This document shows positions 17,870 to 26,946 of a stretch of 64,000 nucleotides of DNA, one piece after another. Made by a program: the position numbers and the translations under genes. Every line of letters begins with the position of its first letter. Position 1 is the first letter of the stretch. The notes beneath the pieces are model-generated. The model worked only from the letters and a program-made list of their open reading frames with translations, was not told the DNA's origin and did not search any database. This stretch comes from JBBDLF01 sp040879025 (lineage in GTDB: Bacteria; Pseudomonadota; Gammaproteobacteria; Pseudomonadales; Pseudohongiellaceae): positions 1 through 64,000 of the forward strand of contig JBBDLF010000003.1 in the NCBI GenBank assembly GCA_040879025.1. Reading direction: 5' to 3'.

Positions 17870-17932
17870 TTCCCTTTTCTCTTCCCTTTTTGCTCTCCCT
17901 TTCTCTTTTGTATTTCCTTTTTTTCTCTCCCG
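17863..17932 (-). other. Polypurine leader between carbamoyltransferase and SxtJ genes
   Basis: About 70 bases almost free of purines on the plus strand, so the mRNA sense is a long GA-rich run directly before the SxtJ GTG start. It contains many AGGGA/GGGAA units usable as ribosome sites. It differs sharply in composition from both neighbours. Confidence 0.7.
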
Positions 17933-17949
17933 TTACGTTACGTTCTGTC

Positions 17950-19794
17950 CTAGTCCAGAGCAAACTCTGTCTTCCAACTTTCGTCCTTTTCCATTGGCGG
18001 TTGGGCGGACTTCTTCAGCACCACGTCTTCCATCACAAGATAGTCCATTTCCGTGCGCATAAAACAGCGATACGCCTCTTCCGGTGTGCAGACAATGGGT
18101 TCACCACGCACATTGAAGGACGTATTGATCAACACCGGGCAACCGGTTTCGGCTTCAAAAGCATCCAGCAGCTTCCAGTAACGTGGATTGGTTTCCCGGT
18201 GTACGGTCTGGATGCGAGCGGAATAGTCCACATGAGTGATCGCCGGAATGGACGACCGCGGAATATTCAGTTTTTCAATGCCGAACAGCGCTTTTTGCTG
18301 GTCGGTCATCTCGATGACCTTGTCCGCCTTGACGTTGGCAACGAGCAGCATATACGGGCTGTTAGTGTCCAGTTCAAACCATTCCGAAACTTTTTCTTCT
18401 TTCACCGAAGGAGCGAAAGGCCGGAACGATTCGCGATATTTGATTTTTTGATTCATGGTGGTTTGCATGTTCCGGCTACGCGGGTCGCCCAATATCGAGC
18501 GCCCACCCAGAGCCCGGGGCCCGAACTCCATCGCACCCTGGAACCACCCGACCACATTTTCATGCGCCAGCAACGAAGCGGCTTCTCTCACCACACTCAC
18601 TTCGTCCATCGCGTTATAGCTGGCGTTAACACTGTCCAGATACTCCGTTATCTGCGCGTTCGTAAACGCAGGGCCAAGATAGGCGCCGCGCATCGAATCG
18701 CCTGCCTGCGGCGTACGCGGCTGTTGCAGGTACTCATGCCACACCGACAGGGCAGCACCCAGGGCGCCACCGGCATCACCGGCCGCTGGCTGAATCCAGA
18801 TGTCCTTGAAGATATTCTCGCGCTTGAGTTTGCCGTTGGCGACGCAGTTCAGGGCAACGCCACCGGCCATCACCAGGTTCTCCGTACCGAGGTTTTGCCT
18901 GATATTGCGGCAGATTTTCAACACTGCCTCTTCCACCACTGCCTGCACAGAACTGGCGATGTCCATATGCGTCTGCGTGATTTCCGATTCCGGCTGTCGC
19001 TGACAATGACCGAACAGTCGGTCAAATTTACCGTTGGTCATGGTGAGGCCGGCGGCATAGTTGAAATAGTCCATGTTCAACCGGAAGCTGCCATCAGGTT
19101 TCAATTGCAACAGTTGGTCATAAAACACATCCACATAGTGCGGCCGGCCATAAGGGGCCAGGCCCATCAGTTTGTATTCGCCGGAATTTACCTTGAACCC
19201 GGTGTAATATGTGACAGCGGAATACAGCAGGCCGAGCGAGTGAGGAAAATTGATCTCCCACTGCGGCTCCAGGCTATTTCCTTCTCCCATCCACACCGAC
19301 GTGGTGGCCCATTCACCCACGCCGTCCGCGCAGAACACAGCCGCTTTCTCGAAGGGTGAGGGAAAGAATGCAGAGGCCGCATGGGACTGGTGGTGCGAGG
19401 CAAACATCAACGGCGGCAGGTTGTCACTGCCGCCGTTGTTCAGCAAGGCGAATTCATCACGCAGCGTTTTCTTGATAAAAAGCTTCTCTTTCAGCCATAT
19501 CGGCATCGCCGCGAAGAAAGACTGTAAGCCGCGCGGGGCGTAAGACAGATACGTTTCCAGCAGCCGCTCAAACTTGACCAGCGGCTTATCATAAAAAACT
19601 ATATGGTCAAGATCCGCCAGAGAGACGTTTGCCTTCTCCAGACAAAACGCAATCGATCCGGCGGGAAATCCCGGGTCATGTCTCTTTCGTGTAAACCGCT
19701 CTTCCTGCGCAGCGGCGGTGATTTGCCCGCCCACAACAAGCGCCGCCGCACTGTCATGGTAATAGCACGAAATTCCCAAAATCTTGACGGACAT
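17950..19794 (-). CDS. Carbamoyltransferase, NodU/CmcH family
   Basis: Transfers a carbamoyl group from carbamoyl phosphate to a sugar or other hydroxyl via carbamoyl-AMP. 614 aa, normal for the family. The N-terminal Kae1-like ATPase half starts MSVKILGISCYYHDSAAAL and includes AAQEERFTRKRHD and the metal-binding-type HHQSHAASAF. The C-terminal YrdC-like half includes MEFGPRALGGRSILGDPR, KYRESFRPFAPSV and INTSFNVRGEPIV. It heads the four-gene minus-strand cluster, so a surface glycan substrate is likely but inferred. Confidence 0.93.
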   Translation of the reverse strand: MSVKILGISCYYHDSAAALVVGGQITAAAQEERFTRKRHDPGFPAGSIAFCLEKANVSLADLDHIVFYDKPLVKFERLLETYLSYAPRGLQSFFAAMPIWLKEKLFIKKTLRDEFALLNNGGSDNLPPLMFASHHQSHAASAFFPSPFEKAAVFCADGVGEWATTSVWMGEGNSLEPQWEINFPHSLGLLYSAVTYYTGFKVNSGEYKLMGLAPYGRPHYVDVFYDQLLQLKPDGSFRLNMDYFNYAAGLTMTNGKFDRLFGHCQRQPESEITQTHMDIASSVQAVVEEAVLKICRNIRQNLGTENLVMAGGVALNCVANGKLKRENIFKDIWIQPAAGDAGGALGAALSVWHEYLQQPRTPQAGDSMRGAYLGPAFTNAQITEYLDSVNASYNAMDEVSVVREAASLLAHENVVGWFQGAMEFGPRALGGRSILGDPRSRNMQTTMNQKIKYRESFRPFAPSVKEEKVSEWFELDTNSPYMLLVANVKADKVIEMTDQQKALFGIEKLNIPRSSIPAITHVDYSARIQTVHRETNPRYWKLLDAFEAETGCPVLINTSFNVRGEPIVCTPEEAYRCFMRTEMDYLVMEDVVLKKSAQPPMEKDESWKTEFALD

Positions 19795-19927
19795 ACGAAA
19801 TCCTTATCGTGTTATCGCAGTCAGGGAATGCTGCACGGCCGAAGTACAAGCGTTCGCATACAACCATATAGCCTCGAAGCCGAAGCGGCGACCGGGAATT
19901 AACCTGAAATCCGCAAAAGATAAAACT

Positions 19928-20004
19928 GGGGTCAGGGTCAGTGGCGAATGATTCTCATTCGCCACTGACCCCAATGAAAATGATTCTCATTCGCCACTGA
20001 CCCC
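19928..20004. repeat. 39-bp palindrome, copies 3 and 3b (one and a half units)
   Basis: A full palindrome at 19935-19971 (arm GGGTCAGTGGCGAATGA, centre TTC) is followed by a partial unit at 19979-20004 that keeps the core and right arm only. An extra GGGGTCA precedes the first. The unit abuts the radA stop at 20005. The centre is in the opposite orientation to copies 1 and 2. Confidence 0.92.
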
Positions 20005-21393
20005 TTATATTGCGTTGAGGGCTTGGGAGATTTTGTTGACGCCGACGACTTCCATGCCGTCGATGGGGGTTCTCGGGACATTGGCGCTGGGGACTATGGC
20101 GCGTTTGAAGCCGTGTTTGGCCGCTTCCCGCAAGCGTTCCTGGCCGCCGGGAACCGGGCGTATTTCGCCGGCCAGGCCGACTTCGCCGAATACCACCAGG
20201 TCGTGGGGCAGGCAGGCGTCGCGAAAGCTGGAGACCATGGCGAGCACCAAGGCCAGGTCGGCGCTGGTTTCGGTGACCTTGACGCCGCCGACAACGTTCA
20301 CATACACGTCCTGGTCGGCCATATACAGCCCCCCGTGGCGATGCAGCACCGCCAGCAGCATGGCCAGGCGATTCTGGTCCAGGCCCACCGCCAGACGGCG
20401 GGGATTACCCAACGGACTGGCGTCCACCAAAGCCTGTATTTCCACCAGCAGCGGCCGGGTTCCTTCCCACAACACCACGACCACCGAGCCGGGGGTGACT
20501 TCTTCGCCGCGGGCCAGGAAAATCGCCGAGGGATTCCTGACTTCCTTCAGACCCTTTTCCGTCATGGCGAACACGCCCAGTTCATTGGCCGCGCCAAACC
20601 GGTTCTTTTGGCCGCGCAGAATGCGATAGCGGCTTTCGTTGCCTCCCTCCAGCATGATGAAGCAGTCAATCATATGCTCCAGCACTTTCGGCCCCGCCAG
20701 ATTGCCCTCTTTCGTGACATGCCCCACCAGAAACAGCACCGTATTGGCCTGCTTCGCATACTGAATCAGATACGCGGCGCACTCGCGCACCTGACTCACG
20801 CTGCCGGGCGCCGAGGGAATGTCATTGCTGTAGGTAACCTGGATCGAATCGACCACCAGCACCCTCGGCTGGTGCTGTTCCGCCGCGGCGCGAATGGCCT
20901 CGACATTGGTTTCCGCCAGCAACTTCAGGTTTTTATCCGGCAGTCCCAGGCGACCGGCGCGCATGCCTACCTGCTGCAAGGATTCTTCACCGGTGACATA
21001 CAAAGCCGGCATCGCTTCCGCCAGCAGGCACATCACCTGCAGCAACAGCGTGCTTTTTCCCGCCCCGGGATTGCCGCCGATGAGCACCACGGACCCCGGC
21101 ACCAGGCCACCGCCCAACACGCGGTCAAGTTCTTCAAACCCGGTGGCGAAACGCGGCAGCGACTGCAGGTCAATGTCCGCCAGTTGCAACACCGCGCTGG
21201 TGTCACCGGCATAGCCGCTTTGCTGCCGCAGCGCGGCGCCACCCCCGGAACCGGAACCCGCGCCGCGCAGGGCCGCGCCCAGGTTCACCCGCGTGAGCGT
21301 ATTCCACTCTCCACAGGCGCCGCACTGGCCCTGCCACTTGGTATGATCGGCTCCGCAATCAGAGCATACAAACGCTGTTTTGGTCTTTACCAC
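20005..21393 (-). CDS. radA: DNA repair protein RadA
   Basis: RecA-like branch-migration ATPase acting in recombination intermediates. 462 aa. The N-terminal zinc finger (CSDCGADHTKWQGQCGACGEW), Walker A GGNPGAGKST, the RadA-specific KNRFGAANELG and a Lon-like C-terminal domain (FGEVGLAGEIRPV) are all present. It is last in the minus-strand series dnaB-alr-radA, 42 bases after alr, a conserved gammaproteobacterial order. Confidence 0.97.
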   Translation of the reverse strand: MVKTKTAFVCSDCGADHTKWQGQCGACGEWNTLTRVNLGAALRGAGSGSGGGAALRQQSGYAGDTSAVLQLADIDLQSLPRFATGFEELDRVLGGGLVPGSVVLIGGNPGAGKSTLLLQVMCLLAEAMPALYVTGEESLQQVGMRAGRLGLPDKNLKLLAETNVEAIRAAAEQHQPRVLVVDSIQVTYSNDIPSAPGSVSQVRECAAYLIQYAKQANTVLFLVGHVTKEGNLAGPKVLEHMIDCFIMLEGGNESRYRILRGQKNRFGAANELGVFAMTEKGLKEVRNPSAIFLARGEEVTPGSVVVVLWEGTRPLLVEIQALVDASPLGNPRRLAVGLDQNRLAMLLAVLHRHGGLYMADQDVYVNVVGGVKVTETSADLALVLAMVSSFRDACLPHDLVVFGEVGLAGEIRPVPGGQERLREAAKHGFKRAIVPSANVPRTPIDGMEVVGVNKISQALNAI

Positions 21394-21435
21394 CGCCGTG
21401 AACCCACCCGCATTCAGACTGTTCCCTGCCAGACA

Positions 21436-22584
21436 CTAGCCAACATAGTCAAAAATCATCCGCCCGGTAAGCTGGCAAAACAATTCATGCGAAATGGTCC
21501 CGCACGCTGTCGCCACTTCGTCCACCGACAACCCTTCGCCCCACAATACCACTTCGCCTCCCACCTCGGCGTGAGGCGTCTCATCCAGATCAATAGTGAT
21601 CATGTCCATCGACACCCGCCCTATCATCCGGGTGCGCCGCAGTTCGCTGCCATCCCTGACCATCACCGGCGTACCATTGGGCGCGGAGCGCGGATAACCG
21701 TCCCCATAGCCGATGGACACAATACCCACCCGCGTGTTTTTGTCAAAAGTATGCGTGGCACCGTAACCGATACACTCCCCGGCTTGCACATCTTTAATCG
21801 CAAGCAGTCTGGACCGCAGCGTCATCACCGGCCGTAAACCGAGTTCAAAACCGGTATGCCCGATCAACGGCGAACCGCCATACAACATGATACCCGGCCG
21901 CAGATACTGATAATGCGACGCCGGCAACCGCAGAATACCGGCCGAGGCCGCCACGCTCGCGGGAATATCACCGCCGTGCTCAAGAGACAATTTTGTATGC
22001 AACCGTTCAAAACGCGCCAACTGACGGGCGGTCATTCCGGACGGGTCGGTCTCGTCATCGGCGCAGGCCAGATGCGACATCATCACGACATCGCCAATCC
22101 CCGTCGCCGCGGTCAGTTCAGTGAACGCGACCGGAAATTCATCCTCGGACATGCCCAGACGATGCATGCCTGAATCCAGCTTCAGCCACACATTGACCGG
22201 CACCGCGGGCGCAGCGCGCTCAAGCCCGCGTCGCAGCAAATCGACTTGATAAGGGGAATGCAGTACCGGCTCGATGCCCGTTGACAGCACATAATCCAGC
22301 TCGTCCTGATCGATAAAGCCCGGCAACAGCAACAGACGCCGATCAACGCCCAGCTCGCGCAGCAACTCCGCTTCATCCAGCGACGCCACGGCAAAGTAAT
22401 CACGAGGCCCAAGTTGCCGCTGTAAGGCCATGGCCACCCGGGCAATGCCATGACCATAGGCATCGGCCTTGATCACGGCCACCTTGCCGCGCCCGGGACT
22501 GAGCACCTCCACCAGAGCCAGGTTGGCTTGCAGCGCGGACAAATCGATGCATGCCCAGGCCCTGCGCTTGTCAGTTACCGCCAC
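21436..22584 (-). CDS. alr: Alanine racemase
   Basis: PLP enzyme making D-alanine for peptidoglycan. 382 aa. The PLP lysine is in AVIKADAYGHG near residue 39, the catalytic tyrosine in ECIGYGATHTF, and RVSMDMITIDL is typical. It lies 54 bases after dnaB in the conserved dnaB-alr order. The start MAVTDKRRAWACIDLSAL is a normal N terminus. Confidence 0.97.
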   Translation of the reverse strand: MAVTDKRRAWACIDLSALQANLALVEVLSPGRGKVAVIKADAYGHGIARVAMALQRQLGPRDYFAVASLDEAELLRELGVDRRLLLLPGFIDQDELDYVLSTGIEPVLHSPYQVDLLRRGLERAAPAVPVNVWLKLDSGMHRLGMSEDEFPVAFTELTAATGIGDVVMMSHLACADDETDPSGMTARQLARFERLHTKLSLEHGGDIPASVAASAGILRLPASHYQYLRPGIMLYGGSPLIGHTGFELGLRPVMTLRSRLLAIKDVQAGECIGYGATHTFDKNTRVGIVSIGYGDGYPRSAPNGTPVMVRDGSELRRTRMIGRVSMDMITIDLDETPHAEVGGEVVLWGEGLSVDEVATACGTISHELFCQLTGRMIFDYVG

Positions 22585-22638
22585 GGCGAGGCTCCCGATA
22601 AAGCGATTTTCCGAAAAGAATATTTGATAATCGGCAGA

Positions 22639-24066
22639 TCAATAGCTGTCGTGAGTATAACTGCTATCATAGGTTGGTCTGGCGTGATTTTCAAAACGGG
22701 TGAACTCACCAAAGAAACTTAATTTTACCGTACCGATCGGTCCGTTACGTTGCTTCCCGATTATCACTTCCGCGACGCCCTTATCAGGAGAATCTTCGTG
22801 ATACACCTCATCCCGATAGATAAACGCAATCACATCCGCGTCCTGCTCAATGGCGCCTGACTCCCGCAGGTCAGACATCACCGGCCGCTTGTTGGGCCGT
22901 TGCTCCAGTGATCGGTTCAGCTGCGACAGCGCAATAACCGGACATTCAAATTCCCGCGCCAGCAGCTTCAGTGAACGGGAAATCTCTGAGATCTCGCCCA
23001 CTCGGTTCTCACCGTACCCTTTGATCTGCATCAGTTGCAGGTAATCCACCACCACCATCGCCAGCGGACCGTATTCACGCGCAACGCGGCGGGTTCGCGA
23101 ACGCATGTCCATCGGACTGAGACCGGGGGTGTCGTCAATCAACAAGGATTTGTCTTTCAGCCTGGCCACCGCGGCATTGAACCGCGGCCAGTCTTCGTCG
23201 GTCAGGTTCCCGGCACGCAGCCGGCTTTGGTCGATATGTCCCATCGAGGAAAGCATACGCATAATCAGACTTTCCGCCGGCATTTCCAGGCTGAACACCA
23301 GCACCGACTTCTCGCTGGTGACAATCGCGTGTTCAACAAGGTTCATCGCGAACGCGGTTTTGCCCATCGAGGGACGCCCGGCCACGATGATCAGATCGGA
23401 CTTCTGCCAACCCGCGGTTTTCTCATCCAGGTCGGTATAACCGCTGGACAGTCCGGTGAGCCCCCCGTCGGAACCGGACAACTCGTCAATGCGATCCACC
23501 GTCCGCGTCAACAAAGGATTGATGTACACCGGCCCGCTGCCCTGGGGCCGCTCGTCGGCGATGTTGAACACTTTCTGCTCGGCAATATCGAGAATCTCGG
23601 CGGCCTTTTTGCCCCCGGTATTGAACCCGCTGTCGGCGATATCGTGCGCCACGCCTATCAATCGCCGCAGCACCCGGCGCTCGCGGATAATCTCGGCATA
23701 ATGAGCGATATTGGCCGTGCCACGGGCATTGCCGGCCAGTTCCGCCAGATATTCATAACCGCCGGCGTCCTGCAATTGAGAACGGCTGTTAAGCGCCTCG
23801 GACAACGTCAATGCATCGATGGGGCTGTTGACCTCGCTCTGCTCGGTCATCACCTGGAATATCACCTGGTGCTCCGGCCGGTAGAAATCTTCCGCCCTCA
23901 CCACGTCGGCGATGGTGTCCCAGGCCGTGTTGTCCAGCATCAGCCCGCCGAGCACCGCCTGTTCCGCGTCAACCGAATGCGGCGGCACCTTTAACGTGGA
24001 CAGCGTCGCCGGTTTGGCCGGGTTGGCAGATTCAGCGTTTCTGCTCTTTTCAGGCGAATCAGACAT
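22639..24066 (-). CDS. dnaB: Replicative DNA helicase
   Basis: Hexameric 5'-3' helicase of the replication fork. 475 aa from ATG 24066 (MSDSPEKSRN). The N-terminal primase-interaction domain begins PPHSVDAEQAVLGGLMLDN; the RecA-like domain has Walker A GRPSMGKTAFAMN, Walker B VVVDYLQLM and SLEQRPNKRPVMSDLRESG. The frame is open to 24138, but the extra residues run into the rplI terminator region and match no DnaB. No intein is present. Confidence 0.97.
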   Translation of the reverse strand: MSDSPEKSRNAESANPAKPATLSTLKVPPHSVDAEQAVLGGLMLDNTAWDTIADVVRAEDFYRPEHQVIFQVMTEQSEVNSPIDALTLSEALNSRSQLQDAGGYEYLAELAGNARGTANIAHYAEIIRERRVLRRLIGVAHDIADSGFNTGGKKAAEILDIAEQKVFNIADERPQGSGPVYINPLLTRTVDRIDELSGSDGGLTGLSSGYTDLDEKTAGWQKSDLIIVAGRPSMGKTAFAMNLVEHAIVTSEKSVLVFSLEMPAESLIMRMLSSMGHIDQSRLRAGNLTDEDWPRFNAAVARLKDKSLLIDDTPGLSPMDMRSRTRRVAREYGPLAMVVVDYLQLMQIKGYGENRVGEISEISRSLKLLAREFECPVIALSQLNRSLEQRPNKRPVMSDLRESGAIEQDADVIAFIYRDEVYHEDSPDKGVAEVIIGKQRNGPIGTVKLSFFGEFTRFENHARPTYDSSYTHDSY

Positions 24067-24142
24067 AACATTCCGTGGGGTGGGACAAAAAAACACTAAG
24101 CCAGGTGCTGAACAAGCACGATCAAAAGTGCGCAGCAAAGCA

Positions 24143-24181
24143 CAAAAAAAGCACCACCTGTTTTACCAGAACGGTGCTTTA
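24143..24181 (-). terminator. Intrinsic terminator after rplI
   Basis: On the minus strand AAAGCACC, an 18-base loop region with CAGAACGG-type pairing, then GGTGCTTTTTTT gives a stem followed by a U run. It lies 39 bases after the rplI stop and 77 bases before dnaB, ending the ribosomal-protein transcript. Confidence 0.8.
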
Positions 24182-24219
24182 ATGTCATGGAGTTTAGCGG
24201 TCATGGCAGCCGCTAATGA

Positions 24220-24885
24220 TTACCCTTTGTCTTGATCGTCGCTCTCATCGCCGGCCGCGTCTTCAACGGGGGTCTCTTCAGAAGACCCTTCGTCAGAAGA
24301 CCCTTCGTCAGAAGACACGTCGTCAGCGGAAGCTTCTTCAGCCGCGGCCTCTTCCGCCTCGGCGTCTTCCGCGCGCGCCTCTTCGGCACGCACTTCCTGC
24401 TCCCTCTGCTCTTCCTGCACCTGGGCGGCAACAGATCCCGGAACAGGCGCTACCGTCAGCGTGATGGTCTCAGTGACGTCGTAGTTGAAGTCCACCAGGA
24501 TCTCGTATTCGCCAATCTCGCGGATAACCCCATGCGGCAGATTGATTTCAGACTTGGACGTTTCGCCACCCTGCGCATTGATGGCATCAGAGATATCCTT
24601 GGTGCCAACGGAACCGAACAGCTTGCCTTCCTCGCCCGCGTTCACTTCGATCACCATGCGCATGCCGTGAATTTTCTTCGCGCGTTTCTGGGCTTCGGCC
24701 ATCTTGGCGTTATGGGCGGCCATCAATTCCGAGCGGCGCTCTTCAAAGTGCTCCAGGTTCTTTTTGGTCGCCGGCAGCGCGATGCCGGTAGGAAACAGAA
24801 AGTTTCTGGCATAACCGGCCTTCACATTGGCGATGTCACCGACGCCGCCCAGTTTGCCGACTTTTTCCAGCAGAATAACGTTCAT
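24220..24885 (-). CDS. rplI: Ribosomal protein L9 with long acidic tail
   Basis: Large-subunit protein bridging 23S rRNA near the L1 stalk. Residues 1-150 are a normal L9 (MNVILLEKVGKLGGVGDIAN; GYARNFLFPTGIALPAT). The normal length is about 149 aa; this one is 221. The extra 70 residues are almost all Glu, Asp, Ala and Ser, with a repeated SSDEG unit encoded by near-perfect 15-base DNA repeats. It follows the DUF2232 gene at 53 bases. The tail has no known role. Confidence 0.95.
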   Translation of the reverse strand: MNVILLEKVGKLGGVGDIANVKAGYARNFLFPTGIALPATKKNLEHFEERRSELMAAHNAKMAEAQKRAKKIHGMRMVIEVNAGEEGKLFGSVGTKDISDAINAQGGETSKSEINLPHGVIREIGEYEILVDFNYDVTETITLTVAPVPGSVAAQVQEEQREQEVRAEEARAEDAEAEEAAAEEASADDVSSDEGSSDEGSSEETPVEDAAGDESDDQDKG

Positions 24886-24938
24886 TGCAATATCCTCTTC
24901 AATTTCTTTCTGTTAAAACCCGCCGCGGGCACCGGGCG

Positions 24939-25775
24939 CTATTCCGGCGCCGCGGGCAGCCGCCTTCTGAAATCATAAAAGCTGTCCACCAGGGCCAGCA
25001 ATACCACAACCTGCATCGTCAGGGGCAGCACCAGCAGGCTGTAGAACACCACCAGCCACAACGAGGCCAGCTGCTTGCGGGCGATCACTGCGTGAACCAG
25101 CGCGACGCCGGAAAAGACCAGCGGCATCAACAGGCTCCAGGTCCATGTTACCGGAACCACCACTCCAAAACTGGCCAGTACCAACAGCCCCAGCAACACC
25201 ATGCCCACCTTGCGTTCAATCCGCAGGGCATGAAACTCGTTGCGGAACCCGCCCGGGTTGAACAGCAATGCCTGCATCCAGCGGGCCAGTATCAACAACA
25301 GCAGCGACATCGTCATATACACCGCCGCGATCAGCCCGATCAGCGGTTCACGAAGTTCTTCCGCGGTGAACCCCTGGGTCTGCATGTTGTTGGCGACGAT
25401 CACCGCTTCCACTTCCTGCAGAAACGTGTCGAGCAATACATTGTTTACCCGCAGGTAAGTGTCTACCGCCACCCCGACCAATACGGCCGCCAGCAACGTA
25501 AACTCCCATGACTGGGTACTGCGCAGCAGCCAGGCCAGCAGCGCGACCGACAGCAACACCACCAGCGGCATGACATCGCCGATAACCGCCCATGCTCCCA
25601 CCGGCAACAACACCCAGGGCAGCACCGTGGCAGCTTCCCGCGCGCCCTTGCGCAGCATGACCAGTGCCAGCAGCGCCGCGCTTAGAAAATTAACCAGCGG
25701 CAATGCACCGCTGAGTGCCGTTGCCAGAATGGCCTGCTTTCGTCCGGAAAGTACGAATTGAGCAAGGCCGCGCAT
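24939..25775 (-). CDS. DUF2232/YybS-like integral membrane protein
   Basis: 278 aa with about seven or eight hydrophobic segments. The segment pattern and the spot between rpsR and rplI match the conserved but uncharacterised membrane protein found there in many Pseudomonas-type gammaproteobacteria. A small acidic loop (FTAEELREPLIGLIAAVY) sits mid-protein. No transport motif is seen. It is co-transcribed with the ribosomal genes (40 bases after rpsR). Confidence 0.8.
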   Translation of the reverse strand: MRGLAQFVLSGRKQAILATALSGALPLVNFLSAALLALVMLRKGAREAATVLPWVLLPVGAWAVIGDVMPLVVLLSVALLAWLLRSTQSWEFTLLAAVLVGVAVDTYLRVNNVLLDTFLQEVEAVIVANNMQTQGFTAEELREPLIGLIAAVYMTMSLLLLILARWMQALLFNPGGFRNEFHALRIERKVGMVLLGLLVLASFGVVVPVTWTWSLLMPLVFSGVALVHAVIARKQLASLWLVVFYSLLVLPLTMQVVVLLALVDSFYDFRRRLPAAPE

Positions 25776-25815
25776 AGCTTAGTCCGTCGGGTCGTGTTTG
25801 CTTAACGTGATACGG

Positions 25816-26046
25816 CTAAACCTGGTGGCTGTCTGTGTACGGAATAAGTGCCAGGTAACGGGCCCGCTTGATGGCTGTGGCCAGTTGCCGCTGATAGCGC
25901 GCCTTGGTTCCGGTTATCCGACTGGGAACAATCTTGCCGGTCTCGGAAACATAGGCCCGCAGTGTTTCCAGGTCTTTGTAATCAATCTGTTTGGTGCCTT
26001 CGGCGGTAAACTTGCAGAATTTACGCCGACGAAAAAAACGTGCCAT
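25816..26046 (-). CDS. rpsR: Ribosomal protein S18
   Basis: Small-subunit protein that forms a heterodimer with S6 on the platform. 76 aa, normal length; MARFFRRRKFCKFTAEG and the basic RITGTKARYQRQLATAIKRAR are diagnostic. It starts 32 bases after the rpsF stop. Confidence 0.98.
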   Translation of the reverse strand: MARFFRRRKFCKFTAEGTKQIDYKDLETLRAYVSETGKIVPSRITGTKARYQRQLATAIKRARYLALIPYTDSHQV

Positions 26047-26078
26047 GATGTGTGTCCTTTAATCTGTCGGTTACCGAA

Positions 26079-26672
26079 TCAGTCCTCGTCTTCCGAGTCT
26101 TCGTCGTCAAAGTCATCCGCGTCGTAGTCGGAGTTGTAATCTTCTTCCTCTTCCTCGGACTCCGCGTCGTCGGCATTGTCCGCGCTCTCAGTACGCTCGT
26201 CTTCAGCAGCACTCTCAGCCTTCTCTTTCTCCGCGGCCTTCTCGGCCTTCTCGGCCTTCTCGGCCTTTTCGGCGCGCTCGGCGCGCTCGGCGGCGGCTTC
26301 ATCGTCCTGGCGGCGCTTCTGATCGATGCGCGCCCGACGCTCCTTGCTCTCGCGTTCGTCCTTCTGAATCAACGACTCTTCGGTGACCGCTTCCGTCATC
26401 TTGATGACCATGTCGCGCAGTACCGCGTCGTTAAAACGGAACAGGCTGGAAAGCTCGGTCAGCGCCTCGTTGTTGCACTCAATATTCATCAGCACATAGT
26501 GTGCCTTGTGAATCTTGTTGATGGGGTAGGCCAGTTGGCGCCGCCCCCAGTCCTCAAGTCGGTGTACGGTGCCACCACTGTCGGTAACCACCTGAGTATA
26601 GCGCTCGAGCATGCCGGGAACCTGATCGCTCTGGTCCGGATGCACGAGAAATACGACTTCATAGTGTCTCAT
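26079..26672 (-). CDS. rpsF: Ribosomal protein S6 with very long charged tail
   Basis: Partner of S18 in the 30S platform. Residues 1-95 are a standard S6 (MRHYEVVFLVHPDQSDQVPG; LAYPINKIHKAHYVLMNIE). The usual gammaproteobacterial length is about 125-140 aa, but this is 197. The extension has a Lys/Arg/Glu coiled-coil-like part with KAEKAEKAEKAEKA repeats, then an extremely acidic end (EEEEEDYNSDYDADDFDDEDSEDED by composition). E. coli S6 is lengthened by RimK-added glutamates, so an encoded acidic tail is a notable parallel. First gene of the operon. Confidence 0.95.
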   Translation of the reverse strand: MRHYEVVFLVHPDQSDQVPGMLERYTQVVTDSGGTVHRLEDWGRRQLAYPINKIHKAHYVLMNIECNNEALTELSSLFRFNDAVLRDMVIKMTEAVTEESLIQKDERESKERRARIDQKRRQDDEAAAERAERAEKAEKAEKAEKAAEKEKAESAAEDERTESADNADDAESEEEEEDYNSDYDADDFDDEDSEDED

Positions 26673-26862
26673 AGAGACTCCTTATGGATTAGGCCTTCCG
26701 TCAAACACGGGGCGTGCGCGGTAAGGCAAGGAGTAAAGGAGGCGGCCGCGATTATCCGGGGCGAGCTTTCCTGAATGTAAAAGAGCGGGAATTCTAGTGA
26801 AACTGACCGTGTGATGCAATGTTTTTCGGCGGCGGGCAGCGGCCGACACCCTTGACACCCTT

Positions 26863-26910
<48 letters not shown>

Positions 26911-26940
26911 GGCGAATGATAATCATTCGCCACCGACCCT
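26911..26940. repeat. 39-bp palindrome, copy 4 (left arm lost in gap)
   Basis: GGCGAATGA, centre TAA, then TCATTCGCCACCGACCC. The outer left arm lies in the N gap. The core AATGATAATCATT is the closest of all copies to the Fur-box consensus. It sits six bases after the rlmB stop on the minus strand. Confidence 0.88.
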
Positions 26941-26946
26941 CACCAC

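Noticed and set aside
17842..19359. 505-codon plus-strand frame opposite the carbamoyltransferase
   Set aside because: Antisense to a well-supported enzyme, and it begins inside the polypyrimidine tract with no ribosome site.
20023..21837. 604-codon plus-strand open frame opposite radA and alr
   Set aside because: It runs antisense to two clearly identified genes, has low-complexity His/Gln/Arg composition typical of a GC-rich shadow frame, and shows no domain.
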